This document shows, in pieces, positions 1-9,947 of a stretch of DNA of 64,000 bases (within the stretch, counting starts at the first letter, position 1; each line of letters begins with the position of its first letter). The notes under the pieces are model-generated. The model was given only the letters and a program-made list of their open reading frames with translations, did no database searches and was not told the origin of the DNA. Source of the DNA: Paulinella micropora (lineage: Eukaryota; Cercozoa; Imbricatea; Euglyphida; Paulinellidae); NCBI GenBank assembly GCA_019918135.1, contig WBZZ01006379.1, forward strand, positions 1-64,000, read 5' to 3'. The translations under genes were made by a program, and so were the position numbers.

Positions 1-472
1 TGGTGGGGCTGACGGTACAGGCTAAGGCCAGGGCAGCCCCCCTGTCTTCCCCTCTCTTCGGAGCAGCCCCCCCCCCTGTTTTGTTCTAGGCGCCGCCGAC
101 TAACGACCAGGTGCGGCCGAGTTCGGACGGACTCCGCCCCCCCTGGATCGACGTCTTGGGCATGCTGCCTCAGCCAGGCCCGGTCAGCACTCCTTTCACC
201 GCCTGCTTCGTAAGCCTTCGCGGCCTGGATTTCTCTGTCAGCAGTACGCATTTGCAGGCCTTGCAGGCCCGTGCCTGCTTGCTCCAGTTTCATCTGCTTC
301 GCCCTAGCTCCTAGTGCGGGGCGCCCGGGGTACGGACCTGGTCGTGGGCCGGGAAGAAGAGAGGGTGTCTTGAGCTCCTCTCGGGTGGGCCGGGGAGGGG
401 GGGGGGGGGGAAGAGGAGGCAACCACCCCAGAAAGCCAGGCACGCTCTACCTGCCCGTGTTGGCTCCGACCC
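1..472. repeat. Direct repeat DR, copy 1
   Basis: This block recurs almost base for base at 32,592-33,067 in the same orientation, with only small indels, mostly in G or C runs. Identity stops at the shared GGCTCCGACCC. It probably extends left of the window. No convincing gene lies inside it; the open frames are short and low-complexity. It is either a terminal or internal repeat of the viral genome or a segmental duplication. The second copy sits exactly at the edge of the GC-rich island. Confidence 0.9.
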
Positions 473-912
473 GCGGCGCGGCCGACCCCCCGGTCTCCCC
501 CCCCCCGGGCGCGACCCGTGTCCTGCCACGCGGGATGCCCCTCTCTCCCCACACCCGCCTCCGCACTAGCGCGGGCCACTGGCGCGGGGGCGACGGTCTC
601 CCGCTAGGTGCCAGCATGCTAGCGGCAGCAGTCCCCGCGTGGCGGGAGGAGAGCGAGCCTCCGCCTGGTCAGCGCCCGCCACCTGGCGACCCCCCCTCTC
701 TCCGCACCTCGGCCGTGCCCCCCCCCAGGGTGCCACCCCCCCCCCCTCCCCACCCCACTGCGCCCCCCCTCCCCCGTGCCATCCCCGCCCCCCGCACGCG
801 CCCCTCGGGTGGAGGAGGCGGTCGTCGCGCGGGGGGTGGGACCTAAAGCCGAACCGCGGGCCCGCGTGCCACCGGCAGAAGCGAGTGCCCCGCCGTCCCA
901 CTTTACCTGCGG
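473..912. other. GC-rich intergenic DNA with G/C homopolymers
   Basis: About 440 bases of C- and G-run DNA upstream of the first kinase. Open frames here read as Pro/Arg/Gly-rich low complexity and are not supported as genes. It presumably contains the kinase promoter, but no TATA-like box or recognisable viral promoter element is obvious. Confidence 0.5.
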
Positions 913-2225
913 ATGCTGTCGGGCCAGCCCAAGATCCCGCTGGCATACACGGGGCCGGTCGGGACCCAGGCCACGCTGGACCTCTTGGCCGACCTGCGCT
1001 TGCTAGGCCAAGGCACGTACGGCTCGGTGTTCAAGTGGGGAAGCGCGCCCTGAAGCTAGTGAATGATTGTTCCCGGGAAGAGGAAGCGGGCTACGCGCGG
1101 CTACAACGGCTCGGGGTGGGGCCGGCCGTGTATGAGATCCAGGTCCTGCACGGCCCCACCGCCCACAAGTGGCTGCGCCGGCGCGTTCCGCGGACGGGAG
1201 CCCTGGTCGCGGCCCTCGAGCGCCTGCTGGGCCTGCGCGGTTGTGATTGCCGCGAGACCCAGTGCGCGGACGGCGAGCAGCGCGCCGTGACCCACTGCCT
1301 GGTCCTGGTGCACCTGGAGGCCTTCGACCTGGACCTCAGCAAGTACCCGCTGCCCGGCTCGGTGCCCCGTCTGGCCACTGACTTGGTGGAGCCCGTCGCC
1401 CGGCTGCTCAAGCAGGTGGTCGTGCAAGGGGGGTGTTTCCCCTTTGATGCCAAACCCGCCAACGTGCTGCTGCAGCTCGGTGGGGGGGAGGGGGGGCCAC
1501 TGCGGCTGGCGCTGACGGACCTCGATGAGGCGACCATGTATTTCCTCCGTGACCCGGGCGAGGCGGCGTCGGACGCGGCGCTCTTGTACTTTCTCAGCGC
1601 CTGCCGCGGCGACGCCCCCCTGGCGCTGTGGCACCTGCCGGGCTGGCAGGGCGCGAAGGCCGCCGCGCGTTTCCACACGGCCTGGGACCTGCTGCAGTGT
1701 GCCATCCTGCCCCGCGGTGGCTGGCGCTATTGGACTCTGTACGCGGTGGACGCCCTAGTAGAGGACTGGGACGCGTACCTGTGTTTGCTGGCCAAGCACC
1801 TGCAACGCGCGGGGACACCGGGCCACGCGACCTTGGGCCGGCCGCTCACGGTCGCGTGGCTGCGGAACTGCCTGCGCAGCAACGGACTGCCCGAGCCGCG
1901 CACGGCAGCCTTCTGGCGCCCGCTCACCGCCGGCGGCAGCCCAGAGGCGGCGCTGGCGGAGGGGCACCCGGTGGTGGACATTTTTCTGTTTGCGGCCAAG
2001 CGCTGTTTGCAGCTGCTGCACCAACAGCGCCTGGATTGCTATGGCGCGATCCAGGAGATTGCTAGCCGGTGTTGCGGCGGGTGGCTGCGCATGTGCCTCG
2101 AGTTTTTGGGGCCGTTGGTGCAGGCCAGGTTCCGGGTGCCGGCACAGCGCGGCTCGGCCCGGGGGCCGGAAAGGAAGCGGGCGCGTTCGGCGGAAGGCCC
2201 CCCCGACCGCCCGGTCGAGGCCTGA
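913..2225 (+). pseudogene. Protein kinase-like, frameshifted after the glycine loop
   Basis: The ATG at 913 opens a frame that gives a textbook nucleotide-binding loop, GQGTYGSVF, at residues 32-40, then stops about 14 codons later. The remainder (ATP-lysine segment RALKLVN, catalytic loop DAKPANVLL near 1,445-1,475, metal-binding DLDEA near 1,520) continues in another frame to 2225. The break falls in the GGGG run near 1,035. The catalytic loop lacks the usual HRD histidine and arginine but keeps Asp, Lys and Asn; DLD replaces DFG. This divergent style is common in kinases of large DNA viruses. Substrates are unknown. The gene is followed at once by a poly(A) signal. If the indel is a sequencing error, this is an intact kinase of roughly 435 residues. 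Confidence 0.7.
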
Positions 2226-2623
2226 CCACCGTGCTGCCGTGGGGGGAGGGAGTGGGGGGGGGGGGGGGGCGCCGGTCCCCCCCGTGGACAATAAAAAACC
2301 ACTAGTCACTGACCAGCGTAGCCGCTCCGGTCCCGCCGGGCCCCGGGACTGGCCGCGGGCGGCCGGGCCGCGCAGTGCACGCGGCCGGTGCCCGCGGCCC
2401 GCGCGCTCCCCCCCCTGGCACACGCGCCGGGGGGGGGGGGGGGAAGGGGCGCCCACCCCCCGCCGCCGGCGCGGCGCGGCGCGCGCCCGGTCCTCACCAC
2501 GCGTCCGTGCGCGCGCGGGGGGGGGGGGGAGAAGGAAGAGCACGTGCCCCCGGCCCCGCCCAGACAGACAGCGTGGCACGCTTACAAAACCTAGTAGCGG
2601 CGGAATTCGACAGACAAGCCTAG
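2226..2623. other. Intergenic region with poly(A) signal and long G runs
   Basis: An AATAAA hexamer at 2290-2295 lies 65 bases after the kinase stop and is a plausible 3'-end signal on the plus strand. The rest is G runs (near 2251-2268, 2430-2442, 2519-2530) and GC-alternating sequence. The last 40 bases before the ATG at 2624 are less GC-rich and may carry the next promoter. Confidence 0.5.
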
Positions 2624-4185
2624 ATGCAGCCGCTACCACCACCACCCCCGCCCCCGGACGACGCGCTGGCGGGTCCGCCGCCTGACCAGGCTCCCGGGGG
2701 CCTGCTGGGCCCCCACGGCCCCCACGGCCCCCCGCTGGTCCAAGCGCTGGACGTGGCTCGTGAGCGCCTGCACCAGGCCCAGCAGGCCCCGGGGTCTGTC
2801 CACGGCCGCTACGGCCTTCCGGCCGCGTGCGACCCACCCTGCTCGGTCGGCGTGCCCCACCTCGCCGTGCCCCCGGAGGTCCGCCGGCTGCTCCTGTCCT
2901 CGCTGGCGCACCGGTACGTGTTCGCGGCCGGGACGTGGGGGCGACCGTGGGTTTGCGTGGCGTCTGCGAGGCCGACACACGGGAGGACTGCGCGTGCTGG
3001 TCCTGCCGCCTGCGGGGGCTGCACCAGTGCGAGCCGCGGCAGTGGCGCTGCCACTGCTGGGCCTGCACCATTGCGCACCGCTTCTCGGAGCGACGGCTCG
3101 TGCTGTACTGGGCGGCCGACCGGGACGAGGAAAGGGCGGCGCTGCTCCGGCTCGGGGTACGCGTCATGGCCCGGCTAGACCTCGGGGTCCAGACGCCCGC
3201 TACGCTCTGGGAGGCAGCGCGCCTGGAGGAGCTGTGCCGGCGCCCCGCGTGGCGAGCCCGCCTGGCACCACTCTGCGAGGCGCTAGGGTGCCACGAGCGC
3301 TGGCGGCGGGCCGGGGGAGGGGCGGGGCGGCGCCCGAGGCACTGGAGCCGGAGCCAGGGCCGGAGCCAGAGCCGGGGGCGAGGCGCCTGTTGGCTATCGT
3401 GTCGGAACCCCTGGCCTCCAGTTGCCGGTGCCGGCTGTGCGGCGTGTACAACAACCTGGGCACCTTCGGCCTCCGGGAGCAGGCTAGGGTGTGGGCCGAG
3501 CACGGGCTCGCGCCGCTGGATCCCCTGGTGGGCAAGCCCGCCGGTGGCACGGGGGGCAGAACCGCTGGGCCATGCGCCGGCAGACCAGCCTGCAGCGGGT
3601 CGTGTCCTGCAGCCAAAACTGGTGGCTCTGGTACGACGCGCGGGGGGAAGTGCTCTTCCACCCCCGCCGGGATGTGTACTACGACTTTGCGCAGACCCTG
3701 CGCGCGCTCACCAACCTCGGGCACCTGGTCCAGTATGCGGAGGAGCGGCCCGCAGGGGAGGACAACGTGCTGCTGTATTCGTGTGACAACGGCCGACAGG
3801 AGCTGTGTGTGCTGCTAGCGTACGTGCCGAGTAGCACGGAGCTCCGGGCCGAGTGCCGGAAGCGACAACGCAACGGCGTCTTCCTCTCGACCAGCGCGCT
3901 CTACTTCCATCCCCCGGCTACGTTGCAGTGGCTAGCCAGGGCACGGGCCGGGGCGGGGCGCTCGGACCCGCACGTACGGTATGTGGTCGCCATGTTCCAC
4001 GCGGCCAGGGAGCTGGCCGGCGGCGGGGAGGCCGGCGAGCCCGACGGGGCCGATGGGGCCGACGGGGCCGACGGGTGGCAGCCTTACCAGCCCGTACTCT
4101 TGTATTTACGCAGTGTGGCCGTTAGTGGCCGGACGGCAGGGAGTTTTCAGCCTAGCGCTGGCGTGCCCAGGCGGCGGCTGTCAGT
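2624..4185 (+). pseudogene. Unknown Cys-rich protein, broken by several frameshifts
   Basis: Protein-like sequence starts at the ATG at 2624 and passes through four reading segments in three frames, shifting near 2,935, 3,320 and 3,555, each time in or beside a G run. The first part is Pro-rich. A central stretch (about 2,950-3,080) has at least nine cysteines in C-x-C and C-x2-C spacing with His, suggesting zinc binding. A second small cluster (CRCRLCG, near 3,425) follows. The C-terminal part (NWWLWYD, then VLFHPRRDVYYDF) looks globular. No family is recognised. The true end is uncertain: the last frame stays open into the 31-bp repeats, which is unlikely to be genuine coding. Confidence 0.5.
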
Positions 4186-4322
4186 AAAAAAAAACCTACT
4201 CTGGAACGAGACGGACGACGAGGCTCTAGCGGGGTCGGCCGGCAGAGGAAGAAGGTCAGGGGACGACGGGGCCGCTGGCGCCGCTGGCGCGGGTGGGCGT
4301 CAGGCACTCTCTGCCGGTCGGG

Positions 4323-4477
4323 GTGGCAGGAAAGGCCGGTCTTTTTTGGTCGGGTGGCACGAGTGGCCAGTCTTTTCCGGCCGGGTGGCACGAGTGGTCG
4401 GGCTTTTCTGGCCGGGTGGCACGAGTGGCCAGTCTTTTCTGGCCGGGTGGCACGAGTGGCCAGTCTTTTCCGGCCGG
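4323..4477 (+). repeat. 31-bp array, P1 left arm, 5 units
   Basis: Five exact 31-base units start at 4323, 4354, 4385, 4416 and 4447. Each begins GTGGCA and ends GGCCGG or GGTCGG, with a more variable middle. A degenerate half-unit lies upstream. Confidence 0.9.
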
Positions 4478-5242
4478 GTAGATACACGATATGGGCGCTG
4501 CCTTTTTGTTCTCCCCTCTCCCTTCTCCCTTCTCCCCTCTCCCTTCTCCTCTCTCCCTCCCCGCGCCCGAACATTGTGCAGCCCCCCCCCCAGGCTTTCG
4601 TCCAGTATGGCGGTCGGGTGGGGGGTGCCACCGGCTGCTTCTTTGTCCCCACCGCAAAACCGGGAGAATTTCCTCTACATACTAAGAAAAATAATTGTAC
4701 TACCACAAGTGCCCTCAGAGCGAGAATCGCACTTGTGGGCCAGAGCCTGGCCGCGTCTCACTTAACGGCAACGGGCTTACACGCAGATACAAATTGGCAT
4801 CCGGACCGATCCTACCTATCAAAATGAAAAAAAAAGAAATAATTCTATCTTCTTTTTCTTTTACCCGTAAAGAGCGGTGGGTTTTTTTGGTAATGGGAAA
4901 AAGGGCCGGCCGTTCCGGTAGTACCCGTATATATCCGGGAATATCCGTCCCGGGTGGCACCCCGGGCGGCCTCGAACCACAAGTGCGATTCTCGTTCTGA
5001 GGGCACTTAGGGCATTATTTTCATTTAGTACAAAGTTTGCCTGGTTTTACGGCGGGGACAAAGAAGCAGCCGGTGGCACCCCCCACCCGACCGCCATACT
5101 GGACGAAAGCCTGGGGGGGGCTGCACAATGTTCGGGCGCGGGGAGGGAGAGGGGAGAAGGGAGAGGGGAGAGGGGAGAAGGGAGAAGGGAGAGGGGGGAA
5201 CAAAAAGGCAGTGCCCATATCCGGCCAAACGAGTATATCTAC

Positions 5243-5521
5243 CCGACCGGAAAGGTCAGGCCACTCGTGCCACCCGACCGGAAAAGTCTGGCCACTCGTG
5301 CCACCAGGCAGGAAAAGACTGGCTACTCGTGCCACCGGGCAGGAAAAGACTGGCTACTCGTGCCACCGGGCAGGAAAAGACTGGCTACTCGTGCCACTCG
5401 ACCGGAAAAGTCTGACCACTCGTGCCACCCGACCGGCCCAGCCAGGCCTTTTCTGCCACCTGGCCAGCAGAGCCAGGCCACTCGTGCCACCCGACCGGCA
5501 GAGAGTGCCTGGTCCTGCCGC
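5243..5521 (-). repeat. 31-bp array, P1 right arm, 9 units
   Basis: Nine consecutive 31-base units run from 5243 to 5521. Each ends TGCCAC or TGCCGC on the plus strand, the reverse complement of the GTGGCA head in the left arm. The outer units are the most diverged and the inner units nearly identical. Confidence 0.9.
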
Positions 5522-5540
5522 CCGACCGGCCGGCAGGAGG

Positions 5541-6338
5541 TCAGGGGGCGCTGGCCCCTGTCCCTCCCCCGGGCGGGCGTAGGTCCGAGCCCGAGGTTGG
5601 CGGAGGCCAGCCGCTGGGCCCGGCGCTCGTCGTCAGCGGCGCCGACACTCCCCTGGTGACCGGGCGCCGGAGAGAAGGCAGGGACAGCTGGCGCGTGTAG
5701 GGGGCCGGTGGCGCTAGAGCCGGTGGCGCTAGAGCCGGTGGCGACAGCGTGTCGTGCTCCGAGCAGAGGGAGGCCGGCGCCTCAGGCCAGCGCTCGTGGC
5801 CCGGGCAGGCGCCGGTGAGGAGGGCCCAGCACCGCCGGCGGTGCTCGTGCCAGTGCAGGGCCTGGTGCAAGTAACCACAGTACAGCTGGCAACCGCACGA
5901 GCCGCACTCGTACAGCGCACGGGGCGCCGCGCGCTGACAGCGCGGGTAGCCACAGCGCAGTTGCACCCAAGCGGCGGGGGCCGCAGCGCAGCCCCCGTGC
6001 TGGCCGACACACTCTGCTCCTTGCAGGGCTAGCGCCCGGGGCTGGCAACCCGCCGCCTGGTGGCTGGCCGCGCACCGGAGAAAATGTGCCTCGCTGCAGT
6101 AAGCCTGCAGCAGGCAGCGCGCGCAGGCGAAACGCGCCGGACGCCCGCAGCCTGACGCCGCGCACGGTAGGTACAGTGCCCGCGTAGGCAGGCGGAGTTG
6201 CACCGTGTACGACAGAGCCGGCCCGCCCCGTTCGAGGTCAGGTCCGCCCAGGAGCACTTGCCAGGCCCACCGCCACAGCTCACAGCCGCGGCCGGGCCCC
6301 CCCCGAGGCCCGGTTCCGGCCTTCAGCCTCATCAGCAT
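5541..6338 (-). CDS. Double MYND-type zinc-finger protein
   Basis: A 265-residue protein read from the ATG at 6338; the frame stays open further upstream, but that part is Gly/Arg/Pro low complexity from G runs. Two cysteine/histidine clusters fit the MYND pattern (C-x2-C, C-x2-C, C-x3-C or H, H-x3-C). The first is at about 6,050-6,170 (CAASGCG...CARC...YCSEAHFLRC). The second is at about 5,830-5,950 (CGYPRC...CGSCG...YCGYLH, ending EHRRRC). MYND domains bind proline-rich peptides and usually act in protein-protein recruitment. The tail has a short repeat (APPALAPPA). The gene is one of the few in the island with an undamaged frame, and it converges on element P1. Confidence 0.75.
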   Translation of the reverse strand: MLMRLKAGTGPRGGPGRGCELWRWAWQVLLGGPDLERGGPALSYTVQLRLPTRALYLPCAASGCGRPARFACARCLLQAYCSEAHFLRCAASHQAAGCQPRALALQGAECVGQHGGCAAAPAAWVQLRCGYPRCQRAAPRALYECGSCGCQLYCGYLHQALHWHEHRRRCWALLTGACPGHERWPEAPASLCSEHDTLSPPALAPPALAPPAPYTRQLSLPSLRRPVTRGVSAPLTTSAGPSGWPPPTSGSDLRPPGGGTGASAP

Positions 6339-6785
6339 CCTGCGTTTGCCCGAGAGGGGCGGGGGGGGCGAGGGCTCCGCGTGACCCAGCCAGCCCAACG
6401 GAGGGGGGAGAGGGGCGCCGCGCCCCGTGGGGAGGCCCGGCGCTTTCTCTCTCCCCCCCTCGGAGGGGAGAGGGTGCTGCGCGCCGTGGCCGGGGGGGAG
6501 AGCCGCGCGCCGCTGGCCCGCCGCCCCGTACCGAGCGGGGTGCCCTGCGGGGGGGGGGGGGGGGCAGGCCGTTTTCCCCGCGCCAGCGGTCCCCCCCCCG
6601 CCAGCGTGCCAGCGGGCCCCGCCTACGGGCCAACGGGCCCCCCCCCCCCCCCTGCCAGCGGGCCCCCCGCCAGAGCGCGTGTGCCGTGGGGGGGGGGGGG
6701 GGTGTCCCCTCCCCCAGCCTCCTTCTCCCTCCGGCCACCACGCGTGGGGGAGTGCCGGCCGGCCGCGACGAAGATACAATCAGAC
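6339..6785. other. Divergent intergenic region with poly-G/poly-C tracts
   Basis: It separates the divergently read MYND gene and the 6786 gene. It holds G runs near 6550-6563 and 6690-6702 and C runs near 6640-6652. A short AT-richer stretch, AAGATACAATCAGAC, lies directly before the ATG at 6786 and is the best promoter-like sequence in the interval. Confidence 0.45.
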
Positions 6786-7901
6786 ATGTCCCGGCCGCCG
6801 GCAGCGGCCGAGAGCCAGCCTCCCCCGCCCGGCGCCCCGGCGGAAGCGGAAGCGGGTGTGTCGTGGTGGGTCCCGGCCCCGCGCCAGCCCGCCCCCGGCC
6901 GCCTGCTCTGGCTGGTGCCGCGGCGGGGCCGCCGGGCGGCGGAGGGGCGAGTCGTGCTGTCGCTGACCGGGCCCGGCCAAGACCAGCGGGCCTGGCTCAG
7001 CGACGTGGCGGACCCCGTGCACCAGGGCCTGGTGAGCTTTTCGCTGCACCCCGCCGGCTTCGTCCGGGGGCGCTCCGCCGGCGTCTGGCTGTACGATTAC
7101 GACCGGGGCGAGGTGCTGCCCCTGGTCGACGAAGCCAAGCTGTGGCAGAAGCTGCCGCCCTCCGTCGTGCCGCGCACCCCCCGCAAGCGGGCGCGCGCGC
7201 TGCGCCGCCTGGGCCACGCCGCCTCCGCGCCCAAGGCGGCGCCGGCGCTCGCGCGGGCGCTGGCAGCCTGGCCGGGCTGGTGGGCGCTGCGCTTTTTGCT
7301 GGAGGACGGCCGCTGGGCCCCCTTCCTGTTCTTATTCGGGCCCCGCGCCGAGTGGCTGTGGCGCAGCCGGCGGCGGGCGAGGCGCCGCTGGCTCGCGGCG
7401 TTGCTGGACTCGCCGCCGGGGGGCACGTACCCGCGCTACTTCTTCGACGGGGACCTGCTGCTGCCGGGCGCACTAGACGGCCCGGCGCTGACCCCGGCCC
7501 ACTTCCAGCGCCTGGGCCGGCTGCTCCGGGCCCGCCTGGCGGCGGGGCTCGGGCCCGCGGGCCGGCGCCTCGTGCTCGTCCACTACTGGCTGCGCCTGAC
7601 CCTCGCCGTGCGCAAGAGCTCGTGCTTCCAACTCACTGCCTGCCCACCCTCTGCCCAGGCGCTGGTGGACGAGCTGCTGCCGAACCTCGACCGCCGCTCG
7701 GAACACGGCCGCCACCTCTTCCCCGGCTTCTCCGACCTGCTGCTGCAGTTGTTACTGCCGGATGGCTCGCTGTGGTGCGAGGACTGGTGCGAGCCCGCCG
7801 GCGAGCACGCGTACGCGCTCAAGCCGCACGTCACGCCGGCCGTGCTGGAGCCCGTGCTCAGTGACCTCTGGGGGCTCGGCGCGGGGGGCTCCGGGGGCTG
7901 A
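6786..7901 (+). CDS. Unknown protein, possibly N-terminal part of the helicase
   Basis: An intact 371-residue frame from the ATG at 6786. The N-terminus is Pro/Ala-rich, followed by a globular part rich in Trp, Arg and Leu (GVSWWVPAP, WWALRFLLEDGRW, CEDWCEPAGEHAY). No known domain is recognised. It ends at TGA 7899-7901 in a stretch of G runs, and the helicase sequence resumes in another frame within a few bases. SF1 RecD-type helicases normally carry a sizeable N-terminal region before the Walker motif, and the helicase has no good start codon of its own. So the two may be one gene split by an indel near 7,880-7,895. A separate, tightly coupled gene is the alternative. Confidence 0.55.
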   Translation: MSRPPAAAESQPPPPGAPAEAEAGVSWWVPAPRQPAPGRLLWLVPRRGRRAAEGRVVLSLTGPGQDQRAWLSDVADPVHQGLVSFSLHPAGFVRGRSAGVWLYDYDRGEVLPLVDEAKLWQKLPPSVVPRTPRKRARALRRLGHAASAPKAAPALARALAAWPGWWALRFLLEDGRWAPFLFLFGPRAEWLWRSRRRARRRWLAALLDSPPGGTYPRYFFDGDLLLPGALDGPALTPAHFQRLGRLLRARLAAGLGPAGRRLVLVHYWLRLTLAVRKSSCFQLTACPPSAQALVDELLPNLDRRSEHGRHLFPGFSDLLLQLLLPDGSLWCEDWCEPAGEHAYALKPHVTPAVLEPVLSDLWGLGAGGSGG

Positions 7902-9651
7902 CGCCTTCGTGCCCAGCGAGGAACAGCGCCGCGCCGCCGAGGTGTGCCTGCGCTCGCGCCTTGGCGTCCTCGTCGGGGCCGCCGGCACGGGCAAGACCTC
8001 GCTGGCGGGCTGGCTCCGCTGCCTGGGCGTGCCGCTCTTGTTCGTGGCCGTGACGTGCCAGGCCGTCGCCGCCGCCCGGCGGGCCTGGGCCGGGGCCCCC
8101 GGCCGGCCGCCCGCCGGGGACCCCGCCGGGGACCCCGCCGGGGACCCCGCCGGAAACCCCGCCGAGCCCGGCCCTGCCGGGGACGCGGCCGGGGAGCCCG
8201 CCTGCCGCCAGTGCCGCGGCCCCCCGCCGCCGGCCGAGGGCTGGGGCTCGTACGTCACGGCCGGCTTCTACACGTCCGCCCTGCTAGAGGCGTACGCGGC
8301 GCTGCCGCCAAGGCCCGCCTGGCCGACGCCCCCCCTCGTGGTCGTCGACGAGCTGTCCTTGTTCAGTCCGGCGGCCCTGCTCCGCCTCCTGGACGTGCTG
8401 GCCGGGCTCGCCCCCTCGGTGGCGGGCCTGCTCCTGCTCGGGGACAGCGCGCAGCTGCCGTCCATGGGGCAGGGCTGCGTGCTGGCGCTGGCCCAACGCC
8501 TGTTCCCCGCCTGCTGCGCGTGCCTGGACACCGTCAGGCGCTGCCAGGCCGGCGCCGGCGGCCTCACGCAGGTGCAGCGCCTGGCGCGGACGCTGCGCCC
8601 GGGGGCCGACCCCCGCAGCGTCGCGGAAGTGCGCGCCTGGCCCGACGCGGTCCTGGCCCGCTACTTCCGCCTGCACGTAGGCCCCGACGAGCTGCGCGAG
8701 TTAGCCCTCGGCTGGTTCCGGCAGTACGAGCCCCGGGGGGGTGACCCGCGGGGCCGTGCGCGGGGGGCTGCGCTGCCCGAGCTACCAGCTCGCGACAGTG
8801 CGGGCGCAGGAAAGGCAACTGCTCAACGAGTGGCTGGCGGGGGCCGCCGGCGCCGTCCGGGCCGCCGACGGCGTCCAGGCCCTGCGGCCGGGGCTCAAGG
8901 TCCGGCTGAAGGCGCCCCGCGGCTGCCCCGCGAGGCGGGTCCTGGCGCAGGCGGCGCGCATCTTCGTCGAGCCGGGGGATCTGTGGGCCGAGAACGCCCC
9001 GCCGGCCGCCGCGCCGGCCAGGCTCGTCCGGGTGCCGCCGGACCAGGGGCCCTGGGCCCGGCTCGAGGAGGTGCGGGCGGTGGGCTACCTGTTCGACATC
9101 TCGGACGTGTGGTTGCAATGTTCGCGGGACGCCAAGAACGTGGCGGTGCGGTGCTTTCCCGGTGGCAGCGCGCTGCCGGACACCCGCACCCCCCTGCCGG
9201 CGCAGGTCGGCCGGCGCTCCTGCCCCTTGGCCTTCCGGCGCTTCCTCGTCTGGACGGGCGCGGTAGGGGGCCGCGCGGGCCTCGTGGAGTTCTACAGCCA
9301 GGACCAGCACGGCCGGGCAGCGCTGGAGCTGGGGTACGCCCTCACCGACGTGTGCGTCCAAGGGGGGGAGCTCCGGCACCTGCACCTGGTCCTGTCGCCG
9401 CACGCTTCGCCGCGCCACTACTTTCTGCGCCAGATCGCCTACACCGCCCTGACACGAGCCACCCGCACGGCCAGCATCGTGCTGCCGCTGGCGGGCGGAC
9501 GGGGCCGGCTGACGCCCCGCGAGTATTAGGAAAAGGTCAGGCGCGCCGACGTCCGGGTGCTCACGGCCACGGTGGAGGGGGCGCTCCCCGCCGCCGCCGA
9601 GCGGGAGGCCGGGCCGGAGGCCCCGGGGGACGAGGCTTCCACTCCGCGCTA
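7888..9651 (+). pseudogene. RecD/Pif1-like SF1 DNA helicase, interrupted
   Basis: Canonical superfamily-1 motifs appear in order: PSEEQRRAAEVC (Q-motif-like), GAAGTGKTSL (Walker A, about 7,978-8,007), VVVDELSLFS (motif II, about 8,340), LLLLGDSAQLPS (motif III, about 8,430) and, in a second frame, AYTALTRATR (motif VI, about 9,440). These place it with RecD/TraA/Pif1 ATP-dependent 5'-3' helicases. A frameshift at the G7 run near 8,735 separates motif III from motif VI. A TAG at 9527-9529 interrupts protein-like sequence that continues in the same frame to a second TAG at 9649-9651. A GDPA repeat (about 8,117-8,165) sits in the 1A-1B region. It likely served viral replication or recombination alongside the nuclease at 17,640. 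Confidence 0.8.
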
Positions 9652-9947
9652 GTTCACCCCGCAGTTAGCAGGCGTACAAGGCACCAGCACGCTCTTCAGA
9701 GTGCGGCCAGCAGTAAAGCAGAATTGCGATTCAGGACGGCAAAAGTCAAGAAAAATGAGGTCGCCGGTAACAGAACCGGCTACAGTTCAAGAAAGGGCCG
9801 GCCCCACGTGTTAGGATGCTTTTTTATGTTTCGTCGTCCGGAGCCCCGCCCGTTCTTCTAACCACAGTCGGTGACGTAGAAGATGAACCCCCCCCCGGTG
9901 TTCACCGTGGCGGGCCTCTTAGCAGGGGCGTGCCGGCACAGCCGCTT

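Larger units (their letters stand above)
4323..5521. repeat. Palindromic element P1 with 31-bp iterated arms
   Basis: Two arms in inverted orientation surround a unique core of about 230 bases. From outside in, each arm has a tandem array of 31-bp units, a GTAGATACACGATATG-type block, a pyrimidine- or purine-rich tract of CCCTTCTCCCTTCTCCC type, an ACATTGTGCAGCC block, a GGTGCCACCGGCTGCTTC-type block and an innermost GAATCGCACTTGTGGG (4,727-4,742), whose complement lies at 4,979-4,994. It occupies the gap between two convergent genes. A diverged second copy lies at 30,880-32,171. It may be a fold-back transposon or a viral origin or packaging structure. Open frames across it are repeat translations, not genes. 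Confidence 0.85.

Noticed and set aside
271-846. Pro/Gly/Arg-rich open frames in the left edge
   Set aside because: Low-complexity translation of G/C-run DNA and overlap with the non-coding direct repeat; no start or motif support.
4287-5700. Frames giving GRVARVASLF or GTSGQSF repeats in P1
   Set aside because: Every frame of the 31-bp array is open because the unit has few stops; these are repeat translations.
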